Positions 1-6,942 of a stretch of 11,123 nucleotides of DNA are shown here, in pieces (the stretch's first letter is position 1; each line of letters begins with the position of its first letter). The notes under the pieces were generated by a model. That model saw only the letters and a program-made list of their open reading frames with translations. It was not told the DNA's origin and did no database searches. Position numbers and translations under genes: made by a program. The DNA is taken from contig JADYYZ010000455.1 of NCBI GenBank assembly GCA_020853405.1, positions 1 to 11,123 of the forward strand. The letters are read 5' to 3'. The stretch comes from Acetobacteraceae bacterium. Lineage in GTDB: Bacteria; Pseudomonadota; Alphaproteobacteria; Acetobacterales; Acetobacteraceae.

Positions 1-683
1 GCGCCGGCATCGCTCTCGGCGCCCGCTGCACGGTGAGCGACATCCTCGCCTCGCCGCTGCTCGCCGAGCGCGCGCCCTCGCTGGTCGAGGCGAGCCGCAA
101 CTTCGCCGGCCAGATGGTGCGCAACGCGGCGACCATCGGCGGCAACATCGCCTGCGGCTCGCCGGCCGCCGACCTGGTGCCGCCGCTTCTCGCGCTGGAT
201 GCCGAGCTGGATCTGCTCGGGCCCGGGGGCGCGCGCCGCGTGCCGCTGGCCGACTACTACACCGGCTACAAGAAGGATGTGCGCCGCCCCGACGAGATCA
301 TCGCCAGGGTGCTGCTGCCGGCACCGGCGGCGCCGCGGCGCGACCTCTTCTACAAGCTGGCCCGCCGCCAGGGCGATGCCATCACCGTCGTCGGCGTCGC
401 CGTCTCGGTTGCGATGTCGGGCGGCAACTGTGCCGGCGTGCGCATCGCGCTCGCGTCCGTGGCGCCGGTTCCGATGCGGGCACGCAAGGCCGAAGCCCGG
501 CTCGAAGGCCGCCCGCCCTCGGCCGCCCTGATCGCCGAGGCAGCCGACGCCGCGATGGCGGAATGCGCGCCGATCGACGACATCCGCGCCAGCGCCGGCT
601 ATCGCCGCACCATGGTCGGGGTGCTCACGCGCCGGCTGCTGGCCGAGGCGCTGGCCCCGCACACGCAGGAAAGGTCGAACTGA
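1..683 (+). CDS. FAD-binding subunit of a molybdenum hydroxylase (CoxM/XdhB-like), 5' partial
   Basis: This is the medium subunit of a three-part xanthine-dehydrogenase-family enzyme. It holds FAD and passes electrons from the iron-sulfur subunit to the final acceptor in the cytoplasm. The frame is already open at position 3 and reads straight through the GTG at 33, so the true start lies outside the window and the GTG is an internal Val. About 226 residues are visible; the family usually has about 270-300. The FAD-binding motif RNAATIGGNI is present, followed by the usual CO-dehydrogenase flavoprotein C-terminal domain ending in a PIDDIRASAGYRR-type segment. I see no cysteine-rich insert of the kind that carries the extra 4Fe-4S cluster in 4-hydroxybenzoyl-CoA reductase, which argues against that enzyme. 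The stop overlaps the next start by one base (TGATG), which suggests translational coupling. The family call is secure; the substrate is unknown. Confidence 0.93.
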   Translation, partial: AGIALGARCTVSDILASPLLAERAPSLVEASRNFAGQMVRNAATIGGNIACGSPAADLVPPLLALDAELDLLGPGGARRVPLADYYTGYKKDVRRPDEIIARVLLPAPAAPRRDLFYKLARRQGDAITVVGVAVSVAMSGGNCAGVRIALASVAPVPMRARKAEARLEGRPPSAALIAEAADAAMAECAPIDDIRASAGYRRTMVGVLTRRLLAEALAPHTQERSN

Positions 684-1165
684 TGACCGACAGGACGATC
701 ACGCTCCGTGTCAACGGAAGCGAGGGAACCGTCACGGTTCCGCCGCACCGGACCCTGCTCGAAGCGCTGCGCCAGATGGGTCATATCGACGTCAAGCGCG
801 GCTGCGAGAAGGGCGATTGCGGCGCCTGCGCCGTGCTCGTCGACGGCATGGCGATCGACAGCTGCCTGACGCTCGCCTGGACCTGCGAGGGCCGCGAGAT
901 CACCACCGTCGCCGGGCTTGGCACCGCCGCCGACCCGCACCCGCTGCAGGACGCCTTCATGAACGGCGGCGGCGTGCAGTGCGGCTATTGCACGCCGGGC
1001 ATGATCATCGCCGCGAAGTCGCTGCTCGACCGCGAGCCGGACCCTGACGAGGACGCGATCCGCCTCGCGCTGAGCGGAAACTTGTGCCGCTGCACCGGCT
1101 ACACCAAGATCTTCGACGCGGTGGCAACCGCCGCCGCGACGCTCCGCGCGAGGGATGCGACATGA
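683..1165 (+). CDS. 2x[2Fe-2S] small subunit of the molybdenum hydroxylase (CoxS/XdhC-type ferredoxin subunit)
   Basis: This 160-residue protein carries electrons from the molybdenum centre to FAD. The N-terminal plant-ferredoxin-type domain binds one cluster through Cys41, Cys46, Cys49 (CEKGDCGAC) and Cys61. The C-terminal all-helical domain binds the second through Cys100, Cys103 (QCGYCTPG), Cys135 and Cys137 (CRCTGY). All eight ligands are present. Gln99, next to the first cysteine of the second cluster, is the residue that contacts the pterin cofactor in relatives. Length matches the family norm of about 155-170. I chose the ATG at 683 because it overlaps the upstream stop and starts right at the first beta strand (MTDRTITLRVNG); a longer frame from 563 would add 40 Arg/Pro-rich residues that fit no family. 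The gene overlaps the catalytic-subunit start by four bases (ATGA). Confidence 0.96.
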   Translation: MTDRTITLRVNGSEGTVTVPPHRTLLEALRQMGHIDVKRGCEKGDCGACAVLVDGMAIDSCLTLAWTCEGREITTVAGLGTAADPHPLQDAFMNGGGVQCGYCTPGMIIAAKSLLDREPDPDEDAIRLALSGNLCRCTGYTKIFDAVATAAATLRARDAT

Positions 1166-3501
1166 ACACCACGACGATGGCAGACCAGCTGGCGCCCGAT
1201 CTGCTGGCAAACGTGCGGTTCAACCAGATCGGCAAGCCGCTGACCCGTACCGACGCGCCCGGCAAGGCGGTGGGCAGCACGCGCTACGCCGGCGACCACG
1301 TGCTGCCGGGCATGCTGCACGCCAAGGTGGTGCGCGCCGATCTCGCGAGTGCCCGCCTGGTCCGCCTCGACGTATCCGCCGCGCGCGCGCTGCCCGGCGT
1401 CGTCTGCGTGCTGACGGGGGCCGATCTGCCCGACCGCATGGCCGCGACCGACATCCCCGGCCAGACCGGCCGCAAGCGCCTGAGCACCGACCAGCAGATC
1501 CTGGTGAAGGAGCGCGTGCGCTACTACGGCGAGCCGATCGTGCTGATCGCTGCCGAGACGCAGGACATCGCCGAGCAGGCGGCGCGCCTGGTCGAGTTCA
1601 CGCTCGAACCGGTCCCCGGCGTCTACGATCCGGAACGCGCCCTGGAGCCCGACGCACCGCGCCTGCACGGCGACAGCAACGTCGTCGCCGAGCACAAGAT
1701 CCGCAAGGGCGACCTTGATGCCGGCTTCGCCGCCGCCGACATGATCGTCGAGCGCGTCTACCGCACGCCGTTCCAGGAGCATGCGTTCCTGGAACCCGAA
1801 GCCGGCCTTGCCTGGATCGACGAGAACGACGTCATCAACATCCGCGTCTGCACCCAGGTGATCGAGCATTTCCGCGCGATCGCCGACGCGGTCGGGGTGT
1901 CGCACAACCGGGTGCGGATCCTCGGCTCGCTGGTCGGCGGCGGCTTCGGCGGCAAGGAGGACATCACCGTCGAGGTCTACCTCGCGCTGCTGGCGCTGCG
2001 CACGCGCCGGCCGGTCCGCCTGGAATACAGCCGCGAGGACTCGTTCGTCGGCCACGGCAAGCGCCATCCGTTCAAGCTCACCTACCGCACCGGCGTCACG
2101 CGCGACGGCAGGATCACCGCACTCGATGTCCGGGTGATCGCCGACGCGGGCGCCTATGTCTATCTCAGCCCCTATGTGCTGCTGTACTGCGCGGTCGCCG
2201 CCCCCGGCCCCTATCGCATCGACAATCTGAACGTGCATGGCCAGGCGGTCGCCACCAACAACATGTACACCAGTGCCTTCCGCGGCTTCGGCGGGTTGCA
2301 GGCGTGCGCCGCCTACGAACAGCAGATGGACGAGGTGGCGAGGGCGATCGGCATGGACCGCCTGGAGTTCCGCCGCCGCAACTACCTGAAGACCGGCGAG
2401 CCGATCTCGACCGGATTCGTGCCGCCGAGCGCGATCTGGACCGAGCGCTGCGCCGACATGGCATGGGCGGCGCTCGGCGAGCCGACGCCCTCGAAGGGTC
2501 CGATCCGGATCGGGCGCGGCATCGCCGCCTATCTCCAGAGCTACGGCCGGCTCACCTTCCTGCACGACACCTCCGAAGCCTGGGTCGGGGTCGAGATGGA
2601 CGGCACCGTCGTCGTGCGCTCGGGCGTCACCGACATCGGCGCCGGCCAGGCCTCGGCACTCGGCCAGATCGCCGCCGAGCTGATCGGCGTGCCGCTGGAA
2701 CGAGTGGTCATCTACAACAGCGACTCGGCGGTCACGCCGCTTGCCGGCACCACCACCGCGACCCGTGCGTTGTACATGACCGGCAACGCGACGCGCCTGG
2801 CGGCCGAAGGGGTGCGGAGGCGCCTGGTCGCGCGGGCCGCCCAGCACTTCGACGTCGCACCCGAGCGGATCGTTCTCGCCGACGGCACGGTCTCGGTGCT
2901 CGATGCGCCGGGCCGCTCGATGGGCCTCGTCGATCTCGTGCGCATCTGCGCCTCCGAGGGCGTGCACCGGTCGGAACTCGCGATCTTCCGGGCGCCCTTC
3001 TCGGACCCGCTCGACCCCGAGACCGGGCAGGGCCAGGCGCACCCCGACTACACGTTCGGCGCGCACGCGGTCGAGGTGTCGGTCGACACCGAGACCGGCG
3101 AAGTGCGGGTGCTGAAAAGCATCGGCGCGCACGACGTGGGGCAGTGCATCAACCGCGCTGCCGTCGAGGGCCAGATCCAGGGCGGCGTCCAGAACGGCCA
3201 GGGCTACGCGCTGAGCGAGGAGATGCTGTATGACGAGGGCCGGCTGACGACACCGTCATTCAGCGAGTATCTGATGCCGACGTCGATGGACATGCCGCGG
3301 GTCGAGACGATCCTCCTCGAATCGCGAAGCGGCATCGGCCCCTTCGGCGCGAAGGGTATCGGCGAGCCGGGCATGACCCCGGTCGCGCCGGCGATCGCCA
3401 ATGCGGTGGCCGATGCGATCGGCGTGCGCGTCTTCGAGATGCCGATCACGCCCGAGCGCGTCATTGCGGCGCTTGCGGCCGCCCCGCGCCGCGCCGCCTG
3501 A
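1162..3501 (+). CDS. Molybdopterin-binding catalytic subunit of a xanthine dehydrogenase-family hydroxylase
   Basis: This 779-residue large subunit is where a carbon centre, usually in a heterocycle or aldehyde, would be hydroxylated with oxygen from water. It has the N-terminal a/b-hammerhead domain (about residues 25-135) and then the two-part molybdopterin domain. Visible motifs are CTQ with Gln232, GGGFGGKE at 259-266, AFRGFGG with Arg374, QGGVQNG from 673, and GIGEPG with Glu735, the expected catalytic base. The active-site loop is AFRGFGG, not the AYRCSFR loop of form I CO dehydrogenase. By hand alignment to bovine xanthine dehydrogenase, Glu802 is kept as Glu266 but Arg880 falls on Tyr342, so xanthine is unlikely as substrate. 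The ATG at 1162 overlaps the upstream stop (ATGA); the open frame from 1084 is out of family. No XdhC/CoxF-type or CoxD-type maturation gene follows, so assembly factors must lie elsewhere. The gene ends just before an inverted repeat. Confidence 0.95.
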   Translation: MNTTTMADQLAPDLLANVRFNQIGKPLTRTDAPGKAVGSTRYAGDHVLPGMLHAKVVRADLASARLVRLDVSAARALPGVVCVLTGADLPDRMAATDIPGQTGRKRLSTDQQILVKERVRYYGEPIVLIAAETQDIAEQAARLVEFTLEPVPGVYDPERALEPDAPRLHGDSNVVAEHKIRKGDLDAGFAAADMIVERVYRTPFQEHAFLEPEAGLAWIDENDVINIRVCTQVIEHFRAIADAVGVSHNRVRILGSLVGGGFGGKEDITVEVYLALLALRTRRPVRLEYSREDSFVGHGKRHPFKLTYRTGVTRDGRITALDVRVIADAGAYVYLSPYVLLYCAVAAPGPYRIDNLNVHGQAVATNNMYTSAFRGFGGLQACAAYEQQMDEVARAIGMDRLEFRRRNYLKTGEPISTGFVPPSAIWTERCADMAWAALGEPTPSKGPIRIGRGIAAYLQSYGRLTFLHDTSEAWVGVEMDGTVVVRSGVTDIGAGQASALGQIAAELIGVPLERVVIYNSDSAVTPLAGTTTATRALYMTGNATRLAAEGVRRRLVARAAQHFDVAPERIVLADGTVSVLDAPGRSMGLVDLVRICASEGVHRSELAIFRAPFSDPLDPETGQGQAHPDYTFGAHAVEVSVDTETGEVRVLKSIGAHDVGQCINRAAVEGQIQGGVQNGQGYALSEEMLYDEGRLTTPSFSEYLMPTSMDMPRVETILLESRSGIGPFGAKGIGEPGMTPVAPAIANAVADAIGVRVFEMPITPERVIAALAAAPRRAA

Positions 3502-3538
3502 TACGGCCCGCGCCAGGCGCCCGAGCGCCAGCCAGGAC

Positions 3539-3577
3539 CTGACATCATCGGTCAAGGCATTTGACCGATGATGTCAG
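3539..3577. terminator. Perfect 17-bp inverted repeat between convergent operons, probable bidirectional terminator
   Basis: The left arm CTGACATCATCGGTCAA (3539-3555) is exactly complementary to the right arm (3561-3577) across the five-base loop GGCAT. It lies between the stop of the hydroxylase large subunit and the converging livF gene, and the right arm covers the livF stop codon (TCA at 3574-3576 on the plus strand). That is the usual place for a shared terminator. However, there is no T-run after the hairpin in either direction, so it is not a textbook Rho-independent terminator. It could instead be an RNA-end stabiliser or a protein-binding palindrome. The stem has 8 G/C of 17, clearly more AT-rich than the genes around it. 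Confidence 0.62.
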
Positions 3578-4278
3578 AGGCCGAGATAGGCGCTCCGCAT
3601 CTCGGGGTGGTCGCGCAGTTCCTCCGACCGGCCGCGCAGCACGACGCGCCCGGTCTGCAGCACGACCGCATTGTCGGCAATGGCCAGGCTTTCGGCCAGG
3701 CGCTGCTCGACGAGCAGGATCGTCACGCCTGACGCGCGGATCGCCTTGATCGCGTCGAACAGCAGATCGACCAGTTTCGGCATGATGCCCTGCGACGGCT
3801 CGTCGAGCATCAGCAGCTTCGGCCGTGTCATCAGCGCGCGGCCGATGGCGAGCATCTGCTGCTCGCCGCCCGACAATGTCGCCGCCATCTGGTCGAGCCG
3901 TGCCCGCAATACCGGGAACAGGTCGAAAATGCCGCCCAGGGGTGCTTCGCGGTCGGGCTTGCCGCGATGAAGGAAACTGCCGAGGCGAAGATTGTCGCGC
4001 ACCGAAAGCCGCGGGAACAGCCGGCGGTTCTCGGGCACGAAGGCGATGCCGCGCGCCGTGACGCCGTGCGCGGGCATGGCGTCGATGCGTTCGCCCTCGA
4101 AGGTGATCTGCCCCGCCTGGCAATGCTCCATGCCGGCGATCGTCTTCAAGAGCGTCGACTTGCCTGCCCCGTTCGCGCCGACGACGGTCACGATCTCGCC
4201 CGTGCCGACGCTCAGCGACACATCCGAGATCGCGATCATGCCGCGGTAGGTGGTGGTGACGCGGGCAACCTCAAGCAT
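3574..4278 (-). CDS. livF: Branched-chain amino acid-type ABC transporter ATP-binding protein LivF
   Basis: This 234-residue ATPase powers import through the LivHM permeases at the inner membrane. Walker A is GANGAGKST at 34-42, the ABC signature is LSGGE at 135-139, and Walker B is LLMLDE at 155-160. The His-loop position reads VEQ, as is normal for LivF proteins, and the ENRRLFPRLSV segment is typical of this subfamily. The length matches the family (about 235). The start is an ATG at 4276-4278 with a GGGGAA element just upstream; it overlaps the end of livG by eight bases, so the two are likely translated together. It is the last gene of the liv operon, and its stop codon sits inside the 3539-3577 inverted repeat. 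The ligand cannot be told from the ATPase, and Liv-type systems also carry aromatic acids, amides and urea. Confidence 0.95.
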   Translation of the reverse strand: MLEVARVTTTYRGMIAISDVSLSVGTGEIVTVVGANGAGKSTLLKTIAGMEHCQAGQITFEGERIDAMPAHGVTARGIAFVPENRRLFPRLSVRDNLRLGSFLHRGKPDREAPLGGIFDLFPVLRARLDQMAATLSGGEQQMLAIGRALMTRPKLLMLDEPSQGIMPKLVDLLFDAIKAIRASGVTILLVEQRLAESLAIADNAVVLQTGRVVLRGRSEELRDHPEMRSAYLGL

Positions 4279-4999
4279 GCCGGCGTTCCCCGAAATAGGC
4301 GGCGATCACTTTCGGGTCGTTCGTCACCTCGGCGGCGGAGCCGGAGGCGATCAGCCGGCCGAGATCGAGCACGACGACGCGATCGACCAGCGGCATCACG
4401 ATTTCCATCACATGCTCGACCATGATGACGGTGACGCCGGATTGCCGGATCCGGCGCACGAGTTCGACGCCGCGCCTGGCCTCGGTCGGCGTAAGGCCGG
4501 CCATCACCTCGTCGAGCAGCAGCAGTTTCGGCCGCGTCGCCAGCGCGCGGGCCAGTTCGAGGCGCCGCTTCTCGGGCGAGGTGAGTTCGACGGCCGGCAC
4601 CTCGGCGCGGCTCTCGAGCTCGACGAACTCCAGCACCTCGCAGGCGGCCTGCCGCGCCGCGCGTGGATTGGTATCGCGCAGGAGTGCGCCGACCATGACA
4701 TTGTCGACCACACTCATCGAATCGAAGCTGCGCACCACCTGGAACGTCCGCGCGATCCCCATCCGGCAGCGCGCCTCGGGTGCGGCCCCGGTAATGTCGT
4801 GCTCCTCGAAGGTGATCGTGCCCGAGCTCGGCGCGATGGCGCCGGCGATCATGTTGAACAGCGTCGATTTGCCCGCTCCGTTGGGGCCGATCAGGCCGAG
4901 GATCTCGCCCTTGCCGACGCCGAGCGAGACATTGTCGTTCGCGCGAAGCGCGCCGAAATCACGGCAGATCCCGCGCACCTCCAGCAGTGTCGCGCTCAC
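4271..4999 (-). CDS. livG: Branched-chain amino acid-type ABC transporter ATP-binding protein LivG, degenerate signature motif
   Basis: This is the second ATPase of the transporter, 242 residues. Walker A is GPNGAGKST at 38-46, Walker B is LLLLDE at 159-164, and the switch histidine is His196 (VEH). The IARTFQ segment at 82-87 and the C-terminal VIAAYFGE are characteristic of LivG. The signature motif is unusual: where a standard ABC protein has LSGGQ, this one reads LTSPEK at 139-144 before RRLELARAL, so both signature glycines are missing. LivF supplies an intact motif, which suggests an asymmetric pair. The gene starts with GTG at 4997-4999, overlapping the livM stop as GTGA, with an AAGGG element just upstream. 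The family call is firm; how the altered motif affects ATP hydrolysis is unknown. Confidence 0.94.
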   Translation of the reverse strand: MSATLLEVRGICRDFGALRANDNVSLGVGKGEILGLIGPNGAGKSTLFNMIAGAIAPSSGTITFEEHDITGAAPEARCRMGIARTFQVVRSFDSMSVVDNVMVGALLRDTNPRAARQAACEVLEFVELESRAEVPAVELTSPEKRRLELARALATRPKLLLLDEVMAGLTPTEARRGVELVRRIRQSGVTVIMVEHVMEIVMPLVDRVVVLDLGRLIASGSAAEVTNDPKVIAAYFGERRHA

Positions 5000-6012
5000 G
5001 CCCCGCCACCCTTGCCGCGCAGCAGGCTGATGAGGCCTTCGGGCCGAAGCAGCGAGACCACGACGACGAGCGCGCCGTAGACGATGAGATGCACGCCGCT
5101 GCCGGCGCCGCCGACATAGCTCCGCGTCACCTCGCCGAGCGGGATCAGCAGCACCGCGCCAAGTGCCGGCCCCCAGAGCGTGCCGATGCCGCCGAGTACC
5201 GCCGGCAGCGCGATCAGCAGCGACACCTGGAAACTGAACACGCTCTGCGGGTCGATGTAGGAGACGAACAGCGCATAGAAGGCGCCGCCGACCGCGGTGA
5301 AGAAGGCCGAGATCGCCGAGGCCCCCATCTTCGAGACGAAGACGTCGACACCGAGGCTGCGGGCGGCCTCGGCGTCATCCTTGACGGCACGCCACCAGTA
5401 GCCCCAGCGCGCACCCTCGATCGCCCAGGCGGCGAGCCAGGTGACGACCGCAAGCCCCAGCGCGAAATAGAAATAGGGCAGCTTGCTGCGCCCGAACTGC
5501 AGGGTCGCCCAGCTGTCCGGCCCCACCGGAACCTGGAGGCCGAGTGCCGCACCCGCCCAGTCCCAGTTCAGCATGATCAAGAGCGCCGCCTCGGCGATGA
5601 CGATCGTTGCGATCGTGTAGTAGTGGCCGGCCAGGCGGAAGCAGAAATAGCCGAGCAGCAGCGCCGAACCCGCAGCGACCACGCCGCTTGCCGCCATGCC
5701 GATCCATGGGTTGATCTCGCCCATGAGGAACAGCAGCAGCGTGCCATAGGCCCCGACGCCGAAGAACACCGCGTGCCCGAGCGAGATCTGCCCGCAATAG
5801 CCGCCCAGGATGTTCCATGCCTGCGCCAACGCGAGATAGAGAAGCGTCAGCACCATCACGTTCTGCGTGTAGACGTCGGTCACCACCAGCGGCGCGACGG
5901 CGGCACCGGCCGCCAGCACGGCGGCGATTCCGAGCTGGCGCAGGCGCCGCCGGGCGGTTGCGGCGATGTTGCGCGCGGCAAGCGTGCCAGGCGTGGCGGC
6001 AGCGTCCGTCAC
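4996..6012 (-). CDS. livM: Branched-chain amino acid-type ABC transporter permease LivM
   Basis: This 338-residue inner-membrane permease pairs with LivH to form the import channel. The family motif AWNILGGYCGQISLGHA is at 65-81, followed by about eight further hydrophobic segments and a conserved cytoplasmic stretch near DAEAARSLGVDVFVSKMGASA that should contact the ATPases. The C-terminus has the usual LLRPEGL motif. Before the first membrane segment there is a cationic tail of about 28 residues (ARRRLR at 20-25). The start is GTG at 6010-6012, overlapping the livH stop as GTGA. The ATG at 6012-6014 looks like a start but is the last Met codon of livH in another frame. Length is normal for the family. 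Confidence 0.95.
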   Translation of the reverse strand: MTDAAATPGTLAARNIAATARRRLRQLGIAAVLAAGAAVAPLVVTDVYTQNVMVLTLLYLALAQAWNILGGYCGQISLGHAVFFGVGAYGTLLLFLMGEINPWIGMAASGVVAAGSALLLGYFCFRLAGHYYTIATIVIAEAALLIMLNWDWAGAALGLQVPVGPDSWATLQFGRSKLPYFYFALGLAVVTWLAAWAIEGARWGYWWRAVKDDAEAARSLGVDVFVSKMGASAISAFFTAVGGAFYALFVSYIDPQSVFSFQVSLLIALPAVLGGIGTLWGPALGAVLLIPLGEVTRSYVGGAGSGVHLIVYGALVVVVSLLRPEGLISLLRGKGGGA

Positions 6013-6887
6013 ATCGACCCGAACAGGCCGCGCGGACGCAGGACGACCACCGCCAGATAGACCGCATACACCCCGAGCGACTTCAGCGCCGGCGCCAGGA
6101 TGACCGCACTCGCGGCTTCGACGAGGCCGATGACGATGCCAGCGACGAGCGTGCCGAAGACGCTGCCGAACCCCCCGAGTGCGACGGTCACGAAGGCGAT
6201 CAGCACGAAGGAGGCGCCGACGCTCGGGTAGACGTAGAAGAAGATCGCGATGATCGAGCCGGCAAGGCCGACCAGCGCCGCCCCCACCCCCCAGCCGAGC
6301 GTGAACACGCGGTTCTTGTCGATGCCCACCAGCGCCACCGCGTCGGCATCCTCGCGCGTCGCCTCCAGCGCCTTGCCGAAATCGGTGCGGGTGATGATCA
6401 GCCAGATCAACCCGAACGCCGCGAGCGAGGCGATCCCGCCCACCAGCTGCGGCAGCGGCAGAAAGACGCCGGCGATATTCACCGACCTGCCGCCGAGCCA
6501 GCTTTCGCCGATGCTGCGGTAGTCAGCCGAGAACAGCGACTGGGTGAGGCCGATCAGCATCAGCCCGAGGCCGAAGGTCGTGAAGACCTGCACCATGCCG
6601 CGATTGGTCCTGACGCGCATGGCGTAGCGCACGATGCCGAGATAGATGGCAGCGCCGAATGCGAACAGGCCAGCGACGACCAGCGGCCAGAGAAGCAGCG
6701 GGTCGAGCCCGCTCACGACGACGAGCCCCACCATCAGGTACATCGCGACCATCAGGAACTCGCCATGCGCGAAATTGACGACGTCCATCAGCCCGAAGAT
6801 CAACGCGAGCCCGGACGCCATCAGCGCGTAGATCAGGCCCATCAGCAGGCCGCTGACCAGGACCTGCGCGATGATCTCGGAACTCAT
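6009..6887 (-). CDS. livH: Branched-chain amino acid-type ABC transporter permease LivH
   Basis: This 292-residue inner-membrane permease is the partner of LivM. The LivH hallmark GLMDVVNFAHGEF is at 32-44, with about eight hydrophobic segments, a conserved cytoplasmic loop (KALEATREDADAVALVGI) that couples to the ATPase, and the C-terminal VVLRPRGLFG. The ATG at 6885-6887 is preceded by GGGAG six bases upstream. A 55-base gap separates it from livK, the only real gap within the transporter genes. That gap is very GC-rich, with short self-complementary stretches (CCGGG/CCCGG at 6906-6917). Such a gap could let binding-protein mRNA outlast the permease part, but that is inference. Everything after livH overlaps. 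Confidence 0.95.
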   Translation of the reverse strand: MSSEIIAQVLVSGLLMGLIYALMASGLALIFGLMDVVNFAHGEFLMVAMYLMVGLVVVSGLDPLLLWPLVVAGLFAFGAAIYLGIVRYAMRVRTNRGMVQVFTTFGLGLMLIGLTQSLFSADYRSIGESWLGGRSVNIAGVFLPLPQLVGGIASLAAFGLIWLIITRTDFGKALEATREDADAVALVGIDKNRVFTLGWGVGAALVGLAGSIIAIFFYVYPSVGASFVLIAFVTVALGGFGSVFGTLVAGIVIGLVEAASAVILAPALKSLGVYAVYLAVVVLRPRGLFGSM

Positions 6888-6942
6888 CCGCGGCTCCCGT
6901 CGGTGCCGGGCACCCGGTCTCGCTCTGCCCCGGCCGGCCCCG

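Noticed and set aside
33..35. GTG as the start of the FAD subunit
   Set aside because: The same frame is open upstream to the window edge and encodes plausible family sequence, and about 50-70 N-terminal residues of the family would otherwise be missing.
1..683. 4-hydroxybenzoyl-CoA reductase beta subunit
   Set aside because: The visible FAD subunit lacks the cysteine-bearing insert that holds the extra 4Fe-4S cluster of that enzyme.
1099..3132. A 677-codon open frame on the minus strand opposite the hydroxylase catalytic subunit
   Set aside because: It is antisense to a gene with clear family motifs throughout. Its translation is a low-complexity mix rich in Ala, Arg, Asp, Gly and His with no recognisable domain, as expected when GC-rich third positions remove stops.
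1162..3501. Annotation as a carbon monoxide dehydrogenase large subunit
   Set aside because: The subunit order matches coxMSL, but the diagnostic AYRCSFR loop is replaced by AFRGFGG, which belongs to other hydroxylases of the family.
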